Shown: piece by piece, positions 22,921-32,692 of the stretch
Layout of the letters: each line of letters opens with the position of its first letter
How positions within the stretch are numbered: position 1 is the first letter of the stretch
Assembly: GCA_964035545.1 (NCBI GenBank)
Contig: OZ037770.1
Location: forward strand, 960,001 to 1,024,000
DNA from: Bugula neritina
Lineage: Eukaryota; Bryozoa; Gymnolaemata; Cheilostomatida; Bugulidae
Length of the DNA: 64,000 bases
Reading direction: 5' to 3'
Notes under the pieces: model-generated
What the model saw: the letters and a program-made list of their open reading frames with translations, nothing else
Database searches by the model: none
What the model was told of the DNA's origin: nothing
Position numbers and translations under genes: made by a program

Positions 22921-23084
22921 TATAGTTTAGAAGCATATTATAGTAAGCATGTTTACTGTATGCAGTAATAATTTTTTATTTCGTAATTTGAGGGCTGAGT
23001 TCTCATATTAGTATATTTCTAAATGCAAATGTTTGAAAATTGCAATAGAGATAAGATTCCTGAAAATACACTCTGCATGGATAC

Positions 23085-23275
23085 ATAATTTATTTGATGT
23101 TATTTTATATGTTGATAGGCTACATGCATGTTGATATGATTACTTGTAACATAATATGCAATATCATAGTGTTATATTCACAACTATTTTATTAATCTTG
23201 AAAACAGGTGCTCTCTATTCTAAATAAAACTGAATGAATTTAATTCAAAAAAATTGTTTCCATGGTAACTGAAGA
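23085..23275. repeat. Locally duplicated ~180-bp repeat, second copy
   Basis: The second, diverged copy of the repeat at 21995-22170. Confidence 0.7.
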
Positions 23276-23285
23276 CAACATCAGC

Positions 23286-24771
23286 TGCTATATTATAAAC
23301 TGTTTATACTATAAATATATACAATAAACAGATGAGGGTGTGGAAATGCTACACCTCATTCTTTGGGGTACTGTACACTGTTCCTATTGTACAACTGCTG
23401 CATTCAAGTGGGGGAACAGGGCAACTGTAAATATTTGCATATCACTCAATGATGCTTTACACTGTCTCTAAATGTGGGTGTGGGGTGCATCCTGTCAACT
23501 GGCGATCAACCTTACATACCTGGCATTATCAATATGTGAGTTTTATGAAACAGTGCTTTAACAACAGAGGTTTAAAAAGTCCCCACTAGCTGAGGTAATA
23601 TAGCTGCATTAAATACAGCACCTCAGTGTGGTCCTCACAACACACCATCATTTTATATTCTCAGTTGAGCAATTTATTGCTATTGCCAGAGGACTGACTG
23701 CAACTGATCAGCTCAACTGTTGGTTGTGGACTGCTTACTATAGAATTGACAGCTTATAGTATCTGAGAGCTATCTGAAATATAGCCTTCTTCTCCCCATT
23801 CACCATGGCAGAGGGAGCTCAGGCATTCTCAATTCTATTTATAGTAGCTATACAATTGTAGTTATAAATAGCATGTTAAGCATGCCTTATATACTGAACT
23901 CAAAATGTTATTTGAATAAACAATTAATTACACTTAGTCGGTCACTGTGTTCAACCTAAACTCAGTTCCAAGTCAAGTTAATTGAGTCATGGAAAAACCC
24001 AGATTAATCTTAGCTGAGAAGATCCTATATATACTGACTAGGTAGTAAAATGAAATTTACATTCTTTACCAGCATGTAAATTATGGCTTAATTATGCAGC
24101 AAAGTAGAGCAACTGCTATAGAAAGTTTACAAATGCTATCTTCAACCAATATTGATTTTTTTTCAAAATCAATCACCAAATACCTCTAGCAACAGGTCAT
24201 TGTGATAACTGCAGAGATTATACCAAGTATATTAAAGCTGGCTTCATTTAAAATAATATGATTTGTTTTTACTGGTTTTCTTCAACGTAACTACAGACTT
24301 AGCAAACTTATATGGTAAGTATACGGATACAGCAAGTTTCACAATAAACTGCTATATATAGACATGCAGCTATTTATCTTAGGGCACCCTTTGTACAAAG
24401 AGTGTGGCTAAGATAAGGGTTTTTATGTTAAATTAGAGTCCAATTTTATGAAACTATATAACTTCAGTTGAAAAAAGCTTGTTGCTTAGCTAGTTAATGC
24501 AAGATTAACCCAAGGCTTTGCTGTATATATAATGCATGCTTGATCTACTGCTAACATGTGCTGTGAGGCAATCTGATTCCAACACAAAGATAAGGTTTGG
24601 CTGTTGTACACATGCAGTGAACTAAATATATGCAGTCAAGTCACTCACAAAATTGATATAGAGGCAACTGTTATATAATGCAAAATCTAACCTCTCCTCT
24701 GTATTCAGTGAGTTTATCACCAAGCTATATTATGTGAACAAATAGTTATTGCCTGACTGTAATGTGCCAAC
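23286..24771. other. Non-coding interval before the gypsy element
   Basis: I see no gene or clear repeat in most of it. The last ~40 bp (from about 24734) resemble the sequence left of 2563 next to copy 1, so the segmental duplication continues on this side of the gypsy insertion. Confidence 0.5.
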
Positions 24772-25762
24772 TGAAGTAAATTTGTGTCTGACACCAGGTG
24801 TCACTATTGACGGTAAGTAATCTCACTTAACAATGAGGGTCGGAATAGAATTCCCTTGTGCGGAAAACTAATTAAACTATCTAATACTGTTTGTTGCCAA
24901 ATTATTTGCTAATGTGATTTTAATATTTTCCAGTGACTATTGATTTCTGGTGTTCGGTAACAGTGCTGAAGTGTGATAGGGACACGGCTATGGTTCGCCG
25001 ATTTATATCACAGCAACTGTAGTCAGAGACAGTGACAGAAATCTGATTCCTGATGTTCGAATCGCAGAGACTCGACAGGAATTCCGCAACGCAAGAGAGT
25101 CACTACAGTGGAAAAATGATTTCTGGTGTTCGGTAACAGTGCTGGAGCGTGACAGGGACACGGCTATGGTTCGCCGATTTATACCACAGCAGCTGTAGTC
25201 AGAGACAGTGACAGAAATCAGATTCCTGGGATTTGAATCACCGAGATTCAACAGGAATTGCAGCGCAAGTAATCACCATTGACAAACCTATAGAAACTAA
25301 CCACCACTATTGCCAACTCAATAGCAACCTAATCAAAGAGCAGAGTATTTCGCAAAGAATAAAATTTATTATATTTATAAGAGTCAATTATAAACATTAC
25401 AACAGGCAACAGTCGACTGACTGCTACTAAAAATTACAACTCTATTTATATCCATATTACGGACGTCTTGGAGCACAAAACGGACGTCTTGGGGTACAAC
25501 CAATTATTTACATACAAAAATTTTATAAAACTCAACAAATTTAATATAAAATTAGCATTACAGCTTGTATCAACCAATCACAATATATCAAAATTAGTTG
25601 ACCTAGCTTTGAGTTAGTTAAATTATTGCCAGAATGATTTAACTTGCAAGTCCGATAAAAATCACCTTGACCTAGTCTCTATATTCACAATATTGTTATT
25701 GAGGGCCGTCAACTTGACGCAACGTGTACTGCTCGATGGCTCTAATAATATTTTTTACTACA
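24772..25762 (-). repeat. 3' LTR of the gypsy element
   Basis: 991 bp. It contains a ~176-bp internal tandem duplication (units start near 24941 and 25117, both TGATTTCTGGTGTTCGGTAA) and two copies of GGACGTCTTGG near 25461 and 25483. The purine tract GGAGGGGATGG (minus strand, about 25763-25773) borders it. The end of pol lies inside this LTR. Confidence 0.93.
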
Positions 25763-28700
25763 CCATCCCCTCCGGAGATAGAATTCCGTCCCGGAAGTGG
25801 ACCCTTCTTAAGTCTTTTAATTGGGTTGGCAGCTTCTACTAATGCAGGAAATTCTTCATGGTAGTTACTGAACCAGTCAGCGTGTAGAATGGTTTGGGTC
25901 TCTGACTTCTTTGGCACAACTCTGTTAGTATAGTTAGACTTCGGCCAGGAGTGTACTCGATCTAGGTGGTAGTCTCCAAACCGAACAGGTTTGCGTCTTT
26001 GGCGGTTTGATCTAAAGCCAGGATCAGCTGAGTGGATTTCTTCACCATATGTTTCTAACTCCTCTATAGCTGCAGACTCGCCTTCTTGGGGATGGTCATC
26101 GTCTTTCCGGTTTACATCAACACTTTCCTCCTTGGTCAATTCCTTCATACTGGAGGTAGATGGTAATCCGTCGGTTTCTGGTTCTACATCAGTTCTATTA
26201 TGTACGTCAACATCAGGTTCTGCATCTGGTAAGGCTCCGGGAGGTCTCACTACGGCTGGGTCTTCTGATAATTGGGGTGTGACAGGCAGGATCTCTACAT
26301 CGTCTTCTTCCTCTGTAATGAAGCCATTGGTGACCGAGTCTTGAGATGGTATAGTGGGCAGTGGTGTTTCTGCGACAGTAGGTGGCCTTGTATCCGCTGG
26401 AACAGGTGGGGTGGCTGCCAGTGCTCTATCCTTTTGTCTGGAGTCAGTGGATTCTACATATGCTTTGATACGCCCTTCATGTTGCACACTGTATTTGCCA
26501 TCCTTTACCATACGATAAGTCTGGAACGGCAACACTTTAGTGATGGTGTAGGGCCCCACATATTTAGGACGGAGCTTAGCACCTCGTCCCTGTCCTTGGT
26601 AGTATGATTTTAACCAGACTTTATCGCCTTCCTTGTATGGACTGTCTTCCTCTTCAGGTTGAGGCATCTCCATCTGTTGTTGTCTCAACCGCTCATGGAC
26701 TTGTTGTAGCCTCTCTTTGAGTTTATCCACAAACTCTTCCACTGGTAACTCCTGTGGGTCTTCTTGCTGGAACAAAAGATCTGCAGGCAATTTCACCTCC
26801 CTGCCTAGCATCAGAAAATTTGGGGTCTCGCCGGTGATTCGGTGTGGTGTAGCTCGAATTGTCCGCAGGATTTGTGGAACTAGCAAATCCCACTCCCTGT
26901 GAAGAGATTCGGCTAGAAGGGCACGCAGGGAATTTCCTAGGGTTCTGTTTAGCCGCTCGACCACGGAATTTCCTTGTGGGTGATACGGTGATGATCGTGT
27001 CTTATCACAGCCCCACAACAAACAGCACTCCTGAAAGATTTGGGATGTGAATTGCTTTCCTTGATCAGAGTGGATGCATTCTGGGACTCCAAAGTAGCTG
27101 AAGACCCGCTCATCAAGCACCCGGGCGACAGTTGTGGCTGTCCCATCTTTTATTGGGATAGCGTCATACCACCGGGTGAAATGGTCTGCTAGTACCAGTA
27201 TCTGTGTGTTTCCTTGGTTTGTTTCAGGAAATGGTCCACAGAGGTCAATTGCAAGGATCTGCCAGGGGCGTCCGGCATGAAGATGATTCTGGGGGTTGGA
27301 GGATCGATGAGGGACAGGCTTAGCTTGCTGACACTGTTGACAACCCTGAACTTGTCGTCTAATCTCGGCTGACATTCCAGGCCAATACCACTTTTCTTGT
27401 ACACCAAGTAACGTTTTGTTGACTCCTAAATGTGCCTGTTTATGGATGGATTCTACTACTTCACTTCTCAATGCACGAGGTAAAACAGTCACCATGTGAC
27501 CCTCCCGGCGGTGCCTCATTTTTATCATCAGGCGCCCTCCAAGAAGGCTGAGCTCTTCCCACCAGCGAAGTAGTGCTTTAGTCTCTCCGCCCACTTGGTC
27601 CACGTTAGGCTTCACTCCTTTCTGAAATGCGCGATAAACTGGACCAATGACTGCATCTGTTTCTTGGGCTTGACGAATGGTGTCCATTTCAACATTCATC
27701 TGTGGCACAGCTTTAACTGCAACATGAGTAACCTCCGCAGCAACTTCCACTCTCTGGTCATTCACCGCGTTGGGTACTACACTCATGGGAACGTGGGTCA
27801 TTGGGGGCTTCAACCATTCTGACCACTCTTGTGGCTCAGTCTTCTTTGGATGGAAAATAGGGAATTGTGCAGCCTGTACAGTCGTTATTCCTTGCACTAT
27901 GTCCGTCTGGGTAGCAGTGGAGTGGAATCTTGGTTCTTTGTTTGGTAAAGCAGTCTGGGAAAGGTTGATCTTCTTCTCAGGTAATGGAAACATTCGGTCA
28001 CACTGTTTACATTCTTTGCATATCTGCCGGCTCAGTCCATCAGCATTGTTATGTTTTCGCCCTTTCCTATGCTGTATCCTGAAGTTGTATTCAGATAGCG
28101 TTTCCAACCATCTTGCCAATTGTCCTGTCGGGGCAGGGTTTTGAAGCAGCCAAACAAGTGAAGCATGATCAGTCCTTACAAGGAACTGGCGGCCATAGAG
28201 TTGAGGCCGAAAATGGCGGACCGCTTTAATTATTGCCAGTAACTCCTGTCTGGTGACACAATAGTTGCTCTCTTCGCTGGAATACATCTTAGAGTAGTAG
28301 CTTACCACCCTCTCCTCGCCACCATGGATTTGGGACAGGACAGCCCCGGTACCGACTTGACTAGCATCTGTATCGATTATGAATTCTCTAGCATAATCAG
28401 GGTATGCAAGAATAGGGGCAGTAACTAGATGAGCCTTGAGTTTGTTGAAAGCCAATTCGCACTCCGTATCCCATTGAAATCTGGAATCTTTTGAACATAA
28501 CTGGCTGAGGGAACGAGATACCTTGGAATACCTAGGGATAAACCGTCGATAGTACCCACATGTACCCAGGAATGCCCTGACATCTGTCTTATGCTGGGGT
28601 CGAGGCCACTCCTGTACTCTCTGTACCTTTGAATCATCTGTTGAAATACCATTCTGACTGACAACGTGGCCTAGATACTGGACTTGTTCGGCAAATAAGG

Positions 28701-30204
28701 TGCACTTCTGAGGCTTTAATTTAAGTCCAGCAGCTGTTAGACGCTGGAAAACTTCAGCAAGCCTTTCAAGATGGCTATTCATATCTTTGGAAAAGACTAT
28801 GATGTCGTCTAGATATATTAGGACTGTTTGCCAATGTAACCCTCTCAGGACAGTCTCCATCAATCGTTCAAATGTAGAGGGCGCTGAGGTTAACCCAAAA
28901 GGCAGGACTTGCCACTCCCACAAGCCGGACCTAGTAGAGAATGCCGTTTTTTCCTTTGCTGATTCTTCCAGTTCTACCTGCCAATAGCCACTAGTTAGAT
29001 CTAGAGTGCTGAAATATTTGCTGCCTCCCAGCGCATCTGAACTGTCATCTATACGTGGGAGGGGGTAAGCATCCTTGTGTGTACTGTCATTAAGTTTGCG
29101 ATAGTCAACACAGAAGCGCCAGGTACCATCCTTCTTCTGTACTAATACAACTGGTGAACTCCATGCACCATACCCTTCACGGATTAGTCCTTGGGCCTTC
29201 AATTCTTCCACCTGTCTTTCAATTTCTTCTTCTTGGACAGGGCCATGACGATAAGGTCTCTGTTTGAGGGGTCGAGTCCCCGACACTAGAGGGATTTCAT
29301 GTTTTACTAGGTCTGTGCGACCTATGTCATATTTGTGGGCACTAAAAACTCCCCGGTGTCGCCTCAACATCTGTGTAGCTGCTTGTTTTTCTAATGGGGG
29401 CAGATGCTGGCACCACTTCTTCACTTCTTGTTCAAATGCATCTGGGGTAGCACCTTCGGATTGCGGAGATTCAATGGACTCTACAGTACAGCATCTGGTG
29501 AGCACTTTTCCCGGTGGAATGGTGACTGGCTCCGTTGTATGGTTAAGCATCCTCACATAGATCTTTGGTTGCTGCTGAGGATGGTATAGTGCACTGGCGA
29601 TTACCACCCCATCAGTGTAAGTTTTTGACTCCAAGAAAGCATGTTGACGATTCCATGGCCGAACTATGCGGGCCTCCACAAGACTCTCTGCACGGGGCGG
29701 CAGAACTGTAACATATTTAGCCTGTACGTTGGCGTGGAAAGGCTGCCGTCGTTCATCACAACAGCTTATGGTTTGTTCTCCCATCCGGAACAAGCAATTA
29801 GAGAAATCTATGTAACAGTGAAATTGTTCGAAGAAATTGAGACCCAGTAGTATTTGGTTGTCTAGATTGGCTACTAGGAACTGATGAGTGCAGACAGTAG
29901 AACCCAGTTTAAAGGTGAGGCATGTGGTACCTTCCAGTTTGACACTTTTTCCATCTGCGAGTGTGCAGTGCCCTGTTGTAGGAATGAGAGGCGTATAACA
30001 GTGGTCGGCAATTTGACGTATTACTGATGTAGGTAGGATCGACTGTGTGCACCCACTGTCAAGTAACATAACCTCATCCTGGGTTCCAATCTTGACTGGA
30101 ACATAGTAGGCGGTTCTCTGCTTCGTTAACCGGACATGTGTTCGACCCATAGGATTCAGTTCGACAGTGACTGGGTCATTTAGTGTCGAACTAAATCGTT
30201 TCCC
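25696..30204 (-). CDS. pol: Ty3/gypsy Pol polyprotein
   Basis: The frame is read by a -1 shift from gag at 30198-30204; the first ATG is at 30150 and gives 1484 residues. Domains in order: retropepsin-type protease (LLDSGCTQSILP, about residue 30); reverse transcriptase (FCVDYRKLN, LPFGLTSAPSTF, YLDDIIVFS, about 275-500); RNase H (IDTDASQVGTGAVLSQ, about 580, and the HNNADGLSR end); integrase with an HHCC finger (H...H, then CQQCQQAK, about 900) and a catalytic core (LAIDLCGPF, HSDQGKQF, SPYHPQGNSVVER). A GPY/F-like module (KYVGPYTITKVL) and an acidic, proline-rich tail follow. The last 22 codons are encoded by the 3' LTR. Gene order PR-RT-RH-IN is that of Ty3/gypsy (Metaviridae). No broken motif was seen. 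Confidence 0.95.
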   Translation of the reverse strand, partial: GKRFSSTLNDPVTVELNPMGRTHVRLTKQRTAYYVPVKIGTQDEVMLLDSGCTQSILPTSVIRQIADHCYTPLIPTTGHCTLADGKSVKLEGTTCLTFKLGSTVCTHQFLVANLDNQILLGLNFFEQFHCYIDFSNCLFRMGEQTISCCDERRQPFHANVQAKYVTVLPPRAESLVEARIVRPWNRQHAFLESKTYTDGVVIASALYHPQQQPKIYVRMLNHTTEPVTIPPGKVLTRCCTVESIESPQSEGATPDAFEQEVKKWCQHLPPLEKQAATQMLRRHRGVFSAHKYDIGRTDLVKHEIPLVSGTRPLKQRPYRHGPVQEEEIERQVEELKAQGLIREGYGAWSSPVVLVQKKDGTWRFCVDYRKLNDSTHKDAYPLPRIDDSSDALGGSKYFSTLDLTSGYWQVELEESAKEKTAFSTRSGLWEWQVLPFGLTSAPSTFERLMETVLRGLHWQTVLIYLDDIIVFSKDMNSHLERLAEVFQRLTAAGLKLKPQKCTLFAEQVQYLGHVVSQNGISTDDSKVQRVQEWPRPQHKTDVRAFLGTCGYYRRFIPRYSKVSRSLSQLCSKDSRFQWDTECELAFNKLKAHLVTAPILAYPDYAREFIIDTDASQVGTGAVLSQIHGGEERVVSYYSKMYSSEESNYCVTRQELLAIIKAVRHFRPQLYGRQFLVRTDHASLVWLLQNPAPTGQLARWLETLSEYNFRIQHRKGRKHNNADGLSRQICKECKQCDRMFPLPEKKINLSQTALPNKEPRFHSTATQTDIVQGITTVQAAQFPIFHPKKTEPQEWSEWLKPPMTHVPMSVVPNAVNDQRVEVAAEVTHVAVKAVPQMNVEMDTIRQAQETDAVIGPVYRAFQKGVKPNVDQVGGETKALLRWWEELSLLGGRLMIKMRHRREGHMVTVLPRALRSEVVESIHKQAHLGVNKTLLGVQEKWYWPGMSAEIRRQVQGCQQCQQAKPVPHRSSNPQNHLHAGRPWQILAIDLCGPFPETNQGNTQILVLADHFTRWYDAIPIKDGTATTVARVLDERVFSYFGVPECIHSDQGKQFTSQIFQECCLLWGCDKTRSSPYHPQGNSVVERLNRTLGNSLRALLAESLHREWDLLVPQILRTIRATPHRITGETPNFLMLGREVKLPADLLFQQEDPQELPVEEFVDKLKERLQQVHERLRQQQMEMPQPEEEDSPYKEGDKVWLKSYYQGQGRGAKLRPKYVGPYTITKVLPFQTYRMVKDGKYSVQHEGRIKAYVESTDSRQKDRALAATPPVPADTRPPTVAETPLPTIPSQDSVTNGFITEEEDDVEILPVTPQLSEDPAVVRPPGALPDAEPDVDVHNRTDVEPETDGLPSTSSMKELTKEESVDVNRKDDDHPQEGESAAIEELETYGEEIHSADPGFRSNRQRRKPVRFGDYHLDRVHSWPKSNYTNRVVPKKSETQTILHADWFSNYHEEFPALVEAANPIKRLKKGPLPGRNSISGGDGVVKNIIRAIEQYTLRQVDGPQ
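30158..30204 (-). promoter_or_regulatory. -1 ribosomal frameshift signal between gag and pol
   Basis: On the minus strand the gag frame reads G GGA AAC (30198-30204), a canonical X XXY YYZ slippery heptamer. After a 5-nt spacer comes a stem with 9-bp arms (30184-30192 and 30158-30166, AGTTCGACA with its complement). Its loop can form a further 4-bp hairpin, TGAC-CCA-GTCA. The gag stop TAA (30180-30182) falls in the loop. Shifting back one base at this heptamer opens the pol frame without a stop. Confidence 0.88.
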
Positions 30205-31016
30205 TGTCTAGATTGGGGACATCTCCTTGCATAGTGCCCTTTCTCTCCACAAGCATAGCAGGTAACTGGCGTTGGCGCAGTTCTAGGGGGTCGGCTTTGT
30301 ACCGAGGCAGTTGACAAGGTCAATTTCTCCAGCATGGCTCCTTGAGTTTCCATGAGTTTCTGCATCATCTTATTTTGCTGTGCCATGTATTGGTCCAGCC
30401 GAGCTTCTAACTCAACCATACTGTCGTTCTTCACTTGACGCACTGTGGTTGTGTTTGTTTGTAGTTGGGAAAACTGGTGGATGATGTCTATGGTGGCTTC
30501 CACAGTCTCTGGTGTGCGATGATTTAGTTCCCAGCGTAATGTTTGATACTCATCCGGTAATGCATTTATTAGCTCTTTAATAGTGCGCTTCATTCTACCA
30601 TCCTCACCTAGTTCTGGGATGGCCATCTGAATTATTCTTTTTAGATAGTTGGCAAATTCGTGTATATTTTCTTTAGGGTTCCAGCTGACCTGCTTCAGTA
30701 GCTGACTGGCTCCTTGCTCTGTGAGTTGATACCTGGTTCGGAGTTGACCAGCACGATGTTTATAAGTGCCCTCTGGTAATCCGCGCTTTGCTGCACCAGT
30801 TACAGCCATATCAAAACGTAGCTCAGTTTCTGCATCCTCCCAGTTATTAAGTACTCGGACTTGTTCGAACCTACGTAAGAACTCGTCCACATCAGTAGTG
30901 CCACCAAATGACGGGGGTGGTAGACGAGTATGTTGCCGTTGATTAAGTATAGTAGCAGCCTCCTTTGCCATGTCTCGAATTCCTGCAGCGGCTTCACGAA
31001 GAGCTTCTTCTGCCAT
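30180..31016 (-). CDS. gag: Ty3/gypsy Gag
   Basis: 278 residues, starting at the ATG 54 bases inside the 5' LTR edge. Residues about 35-190 form the retrotransposon gag (capsid) domain: FLRRFEQVRVLNNW, LRFDMAVTGAA, helices up to LPDEYQTLRWEL. A coiled-coil-prone segment follows (about 205-240, LEARLDQYMAQQNKMMQKL). The C-terminus has a standard CCHC knuckle, CYACGEKGHYARRC, for binding genomic RNA. Gag forms the particle, and it is linked to Pol by the -1 shift near its last codons. Confidence 0.93.
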   Translation of the reverse strand: MAEEALREAAAGIRDMAKEAATILNQRQHTRLPPPSFGGTTDVDEFLRRFEQVRVLNNWEDAETELRFDMAVTGAAKRGLPEGTYKHRAGQLRTRYQLTEQGASQLLKQVSWNPKENIHEFANYLKRIIQMAIPELGEDGRMKRTIKELINALPDEYQTLRWELNHRTPETVEATIDIIHQFSQLQTNTTTVRQVKNDSMVELEARLDQYMAQQNKMMQKLMETQGAMLEKLTLSTASVQSRPPRTAPTPVTCYACGEKGHYARRCPQSRQGNDLVRH

Positions 31017-31052
31017 CTTTATAGTGGGTTGTCTAGTATTGCTCTAGAAATA

Positions 31053-31069
31053 TCCCACCGCTGCCACCA
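31053..31069 (-). promoter_or_regulatory. Primer-binding site complementary to tRNA-Leu
   Basis: The plus strand reads TCCCACCGCTGCCACCA one base inside the 5' LTR. This equals the 3' end of a eukaryotic tRNA-Leu (AAG type, as I recall it) including the CCA, so the minus-strand element carries its complement as primer site. Confidence 0.8.
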
Positions 31070-31070
31070 G

Positions 31071-32061
31071 TGAAGTAAATTTGTGTCTGACACCAGGTGT
31101 CACTATTGACGGTAAGTAATCTCACTTAACAATGAGGGTCGGAATAGAATTCCCTTGTGCGGAAAACTAATTAAACTATCTAATACTGTTTGTTGCCAAA
31201 TTATTTGCTAATGTGATTTTAATATTTTCCAGTGACTATTGATTTCTGGTGTTCGGTAACAGTGCTGAAGTGTGATAGGGACACGGCTATGGTTCGCCGA
31301 TTTATATCACAGCAACTGTAGTCAGAGACAGTGACAGAAATCTGATTCCTGATGTTCGAATCGCAGAGACTCGACAGGAATTCCGCAACGCAAGAGAGTC
31401 ACTACAGTGGAAAAATGATTTCTGGTGTTCGGTAACAGTGCTGGAGCGTGACAGGGACACGGCTATGGTTCGCCGATTTATATCACAGCAGCTGTAGTCA
31501 GAGACAGTGACAGAAATCAGATTCCTGGGATTTGAATCACCGAGATTCAACAGGAATTGCAGCGCAAGTAATCACCATTGACAAACCTATAGAAACTAAC
31601 CACCACTATTGCCAACTCAATAGCAACCTAATCAAAGAGCAGAGTATTTCGCAAAGAATAAAATTTATTATATTTATAAGAGTCAATTATAAACATTACA
31701 ACAGGCAACAGTCGACTGACTGCTACTAAAAATTACAACTCTATTTATATCCATATTACGGACGTCTTGGAGCACAAAACGGACGTCTTGGGGTACAACC
31801 AATTATTTACATACAAAAATTTTATAAAACTCAACAAATTTAATATAAAATTAGCATTACAGCTTGTATCAACCAATCACAATATATCAAAATTAGTTGA
31901 CCTAGCTTTGAGTTAGTTAAATTATTGCCAGAATGATTTAACTTGCAAGTCCGATAAAAATCACCTTGACCTAGTCTCTATATTCACAATATTGTTATTG
32001 AGGGCCGTCAACTTGACGCAACGTGTACTGCTCGATGGCTCTAATAATATTTTTTACTACA
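31071..32061 (-). repeat. 5' LTR of the gypsy element
   Basis: 991 bp, matching the 3' LTR except for one base noticed by eye, with the second CAAC target copy at 32062-32065. Confidence 0.93.
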
Positions 32062-32065
32062 CAAC

Positions 32066-32692
32066 GAATTTTTAATTTGAATCCTAAAATACAAACACTA
32101 AGGTTTCTTCGTCATTTTGAAGAAAGTAGGTTATACAGCCAACATGTCAAAAAAACTGAAATGTGTTAAGTAACTTTTAGATATCTATATGCAGTTTAAT
32201 ATTCTTGAAAAATATTATATTTAATAAATTTATATACAGAAATTCAGCAAAAAGTACAAACAGCATTATTTACACTGTAAAGCCACTATAAGATAATCAA
32301 TAGGAAAGAACAACATACAATTATATACACAATAAAATACAGAAATTGTTACCATAGCTCCATGAAGCAAAAGAAAAGAAAAGAAAATGTGCTGTGGGAT
32401 GGCTATTTTATGAACAAGGAATGTATATCCATACAAACTTAGTATATGCAAGTACTATATGATAAGTATAAAAGTAGAAGACTAAGGAGTGATAACTAGT
32501 AGGAAAAATGACTTTGAATAATATATTTTATTAAATACAGCATTTCCAACACAAACATAGTATCAACATAAAATGTTGATACTATAAAGAAGAAAGCAAG
32601 AGAAATGTAGCTGAAAAAGTCATTTAAACATACAGACTGTTTAACTGAGAATATAGAATACTAAATACTAGAAGTACTGCATGTCTATATAT
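32066..32692. other. 3' flank of copy 2, homologous to the copy 1 flank
   Basis: Aligns with 2563-3591 without the MITE. At about 32174-32182 it reads TTTTAGATATC where copy 1 has the MITE between two TTA copies. No other gene is seen. Confidence 0.75.

Larger units (their letters stand above)
24772..32061 (-). mobile_element. Complete young Ty3/gypsy retrotransposon
   Basis: The element is 7290 bp, coding on the minus strand. The 991-bp LTRs are at 24772-25762 (3' LTR) and 31071-32061 (5' LTR), with CAAC on both outer sides as target duplication. By eye I found a single difference between the LTRs (about 25180 versus 31479), so it inserted very recently. Primer-binding site, gag, frameshift signal, pol and polypurine tract are all present and the frames are open, so it may be able to move. 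It lies in the 3' flank of copy 2 of the nucleotidyltransferase-TPR gene. Confidence 0.95.

Noticed and set aside
24990-25260. Frames within the gypsy LTRs (also 31302-31550)
   Set aside because: Repeated in both LTRs, no start context or protein features; produced by the internal tandem duplication.
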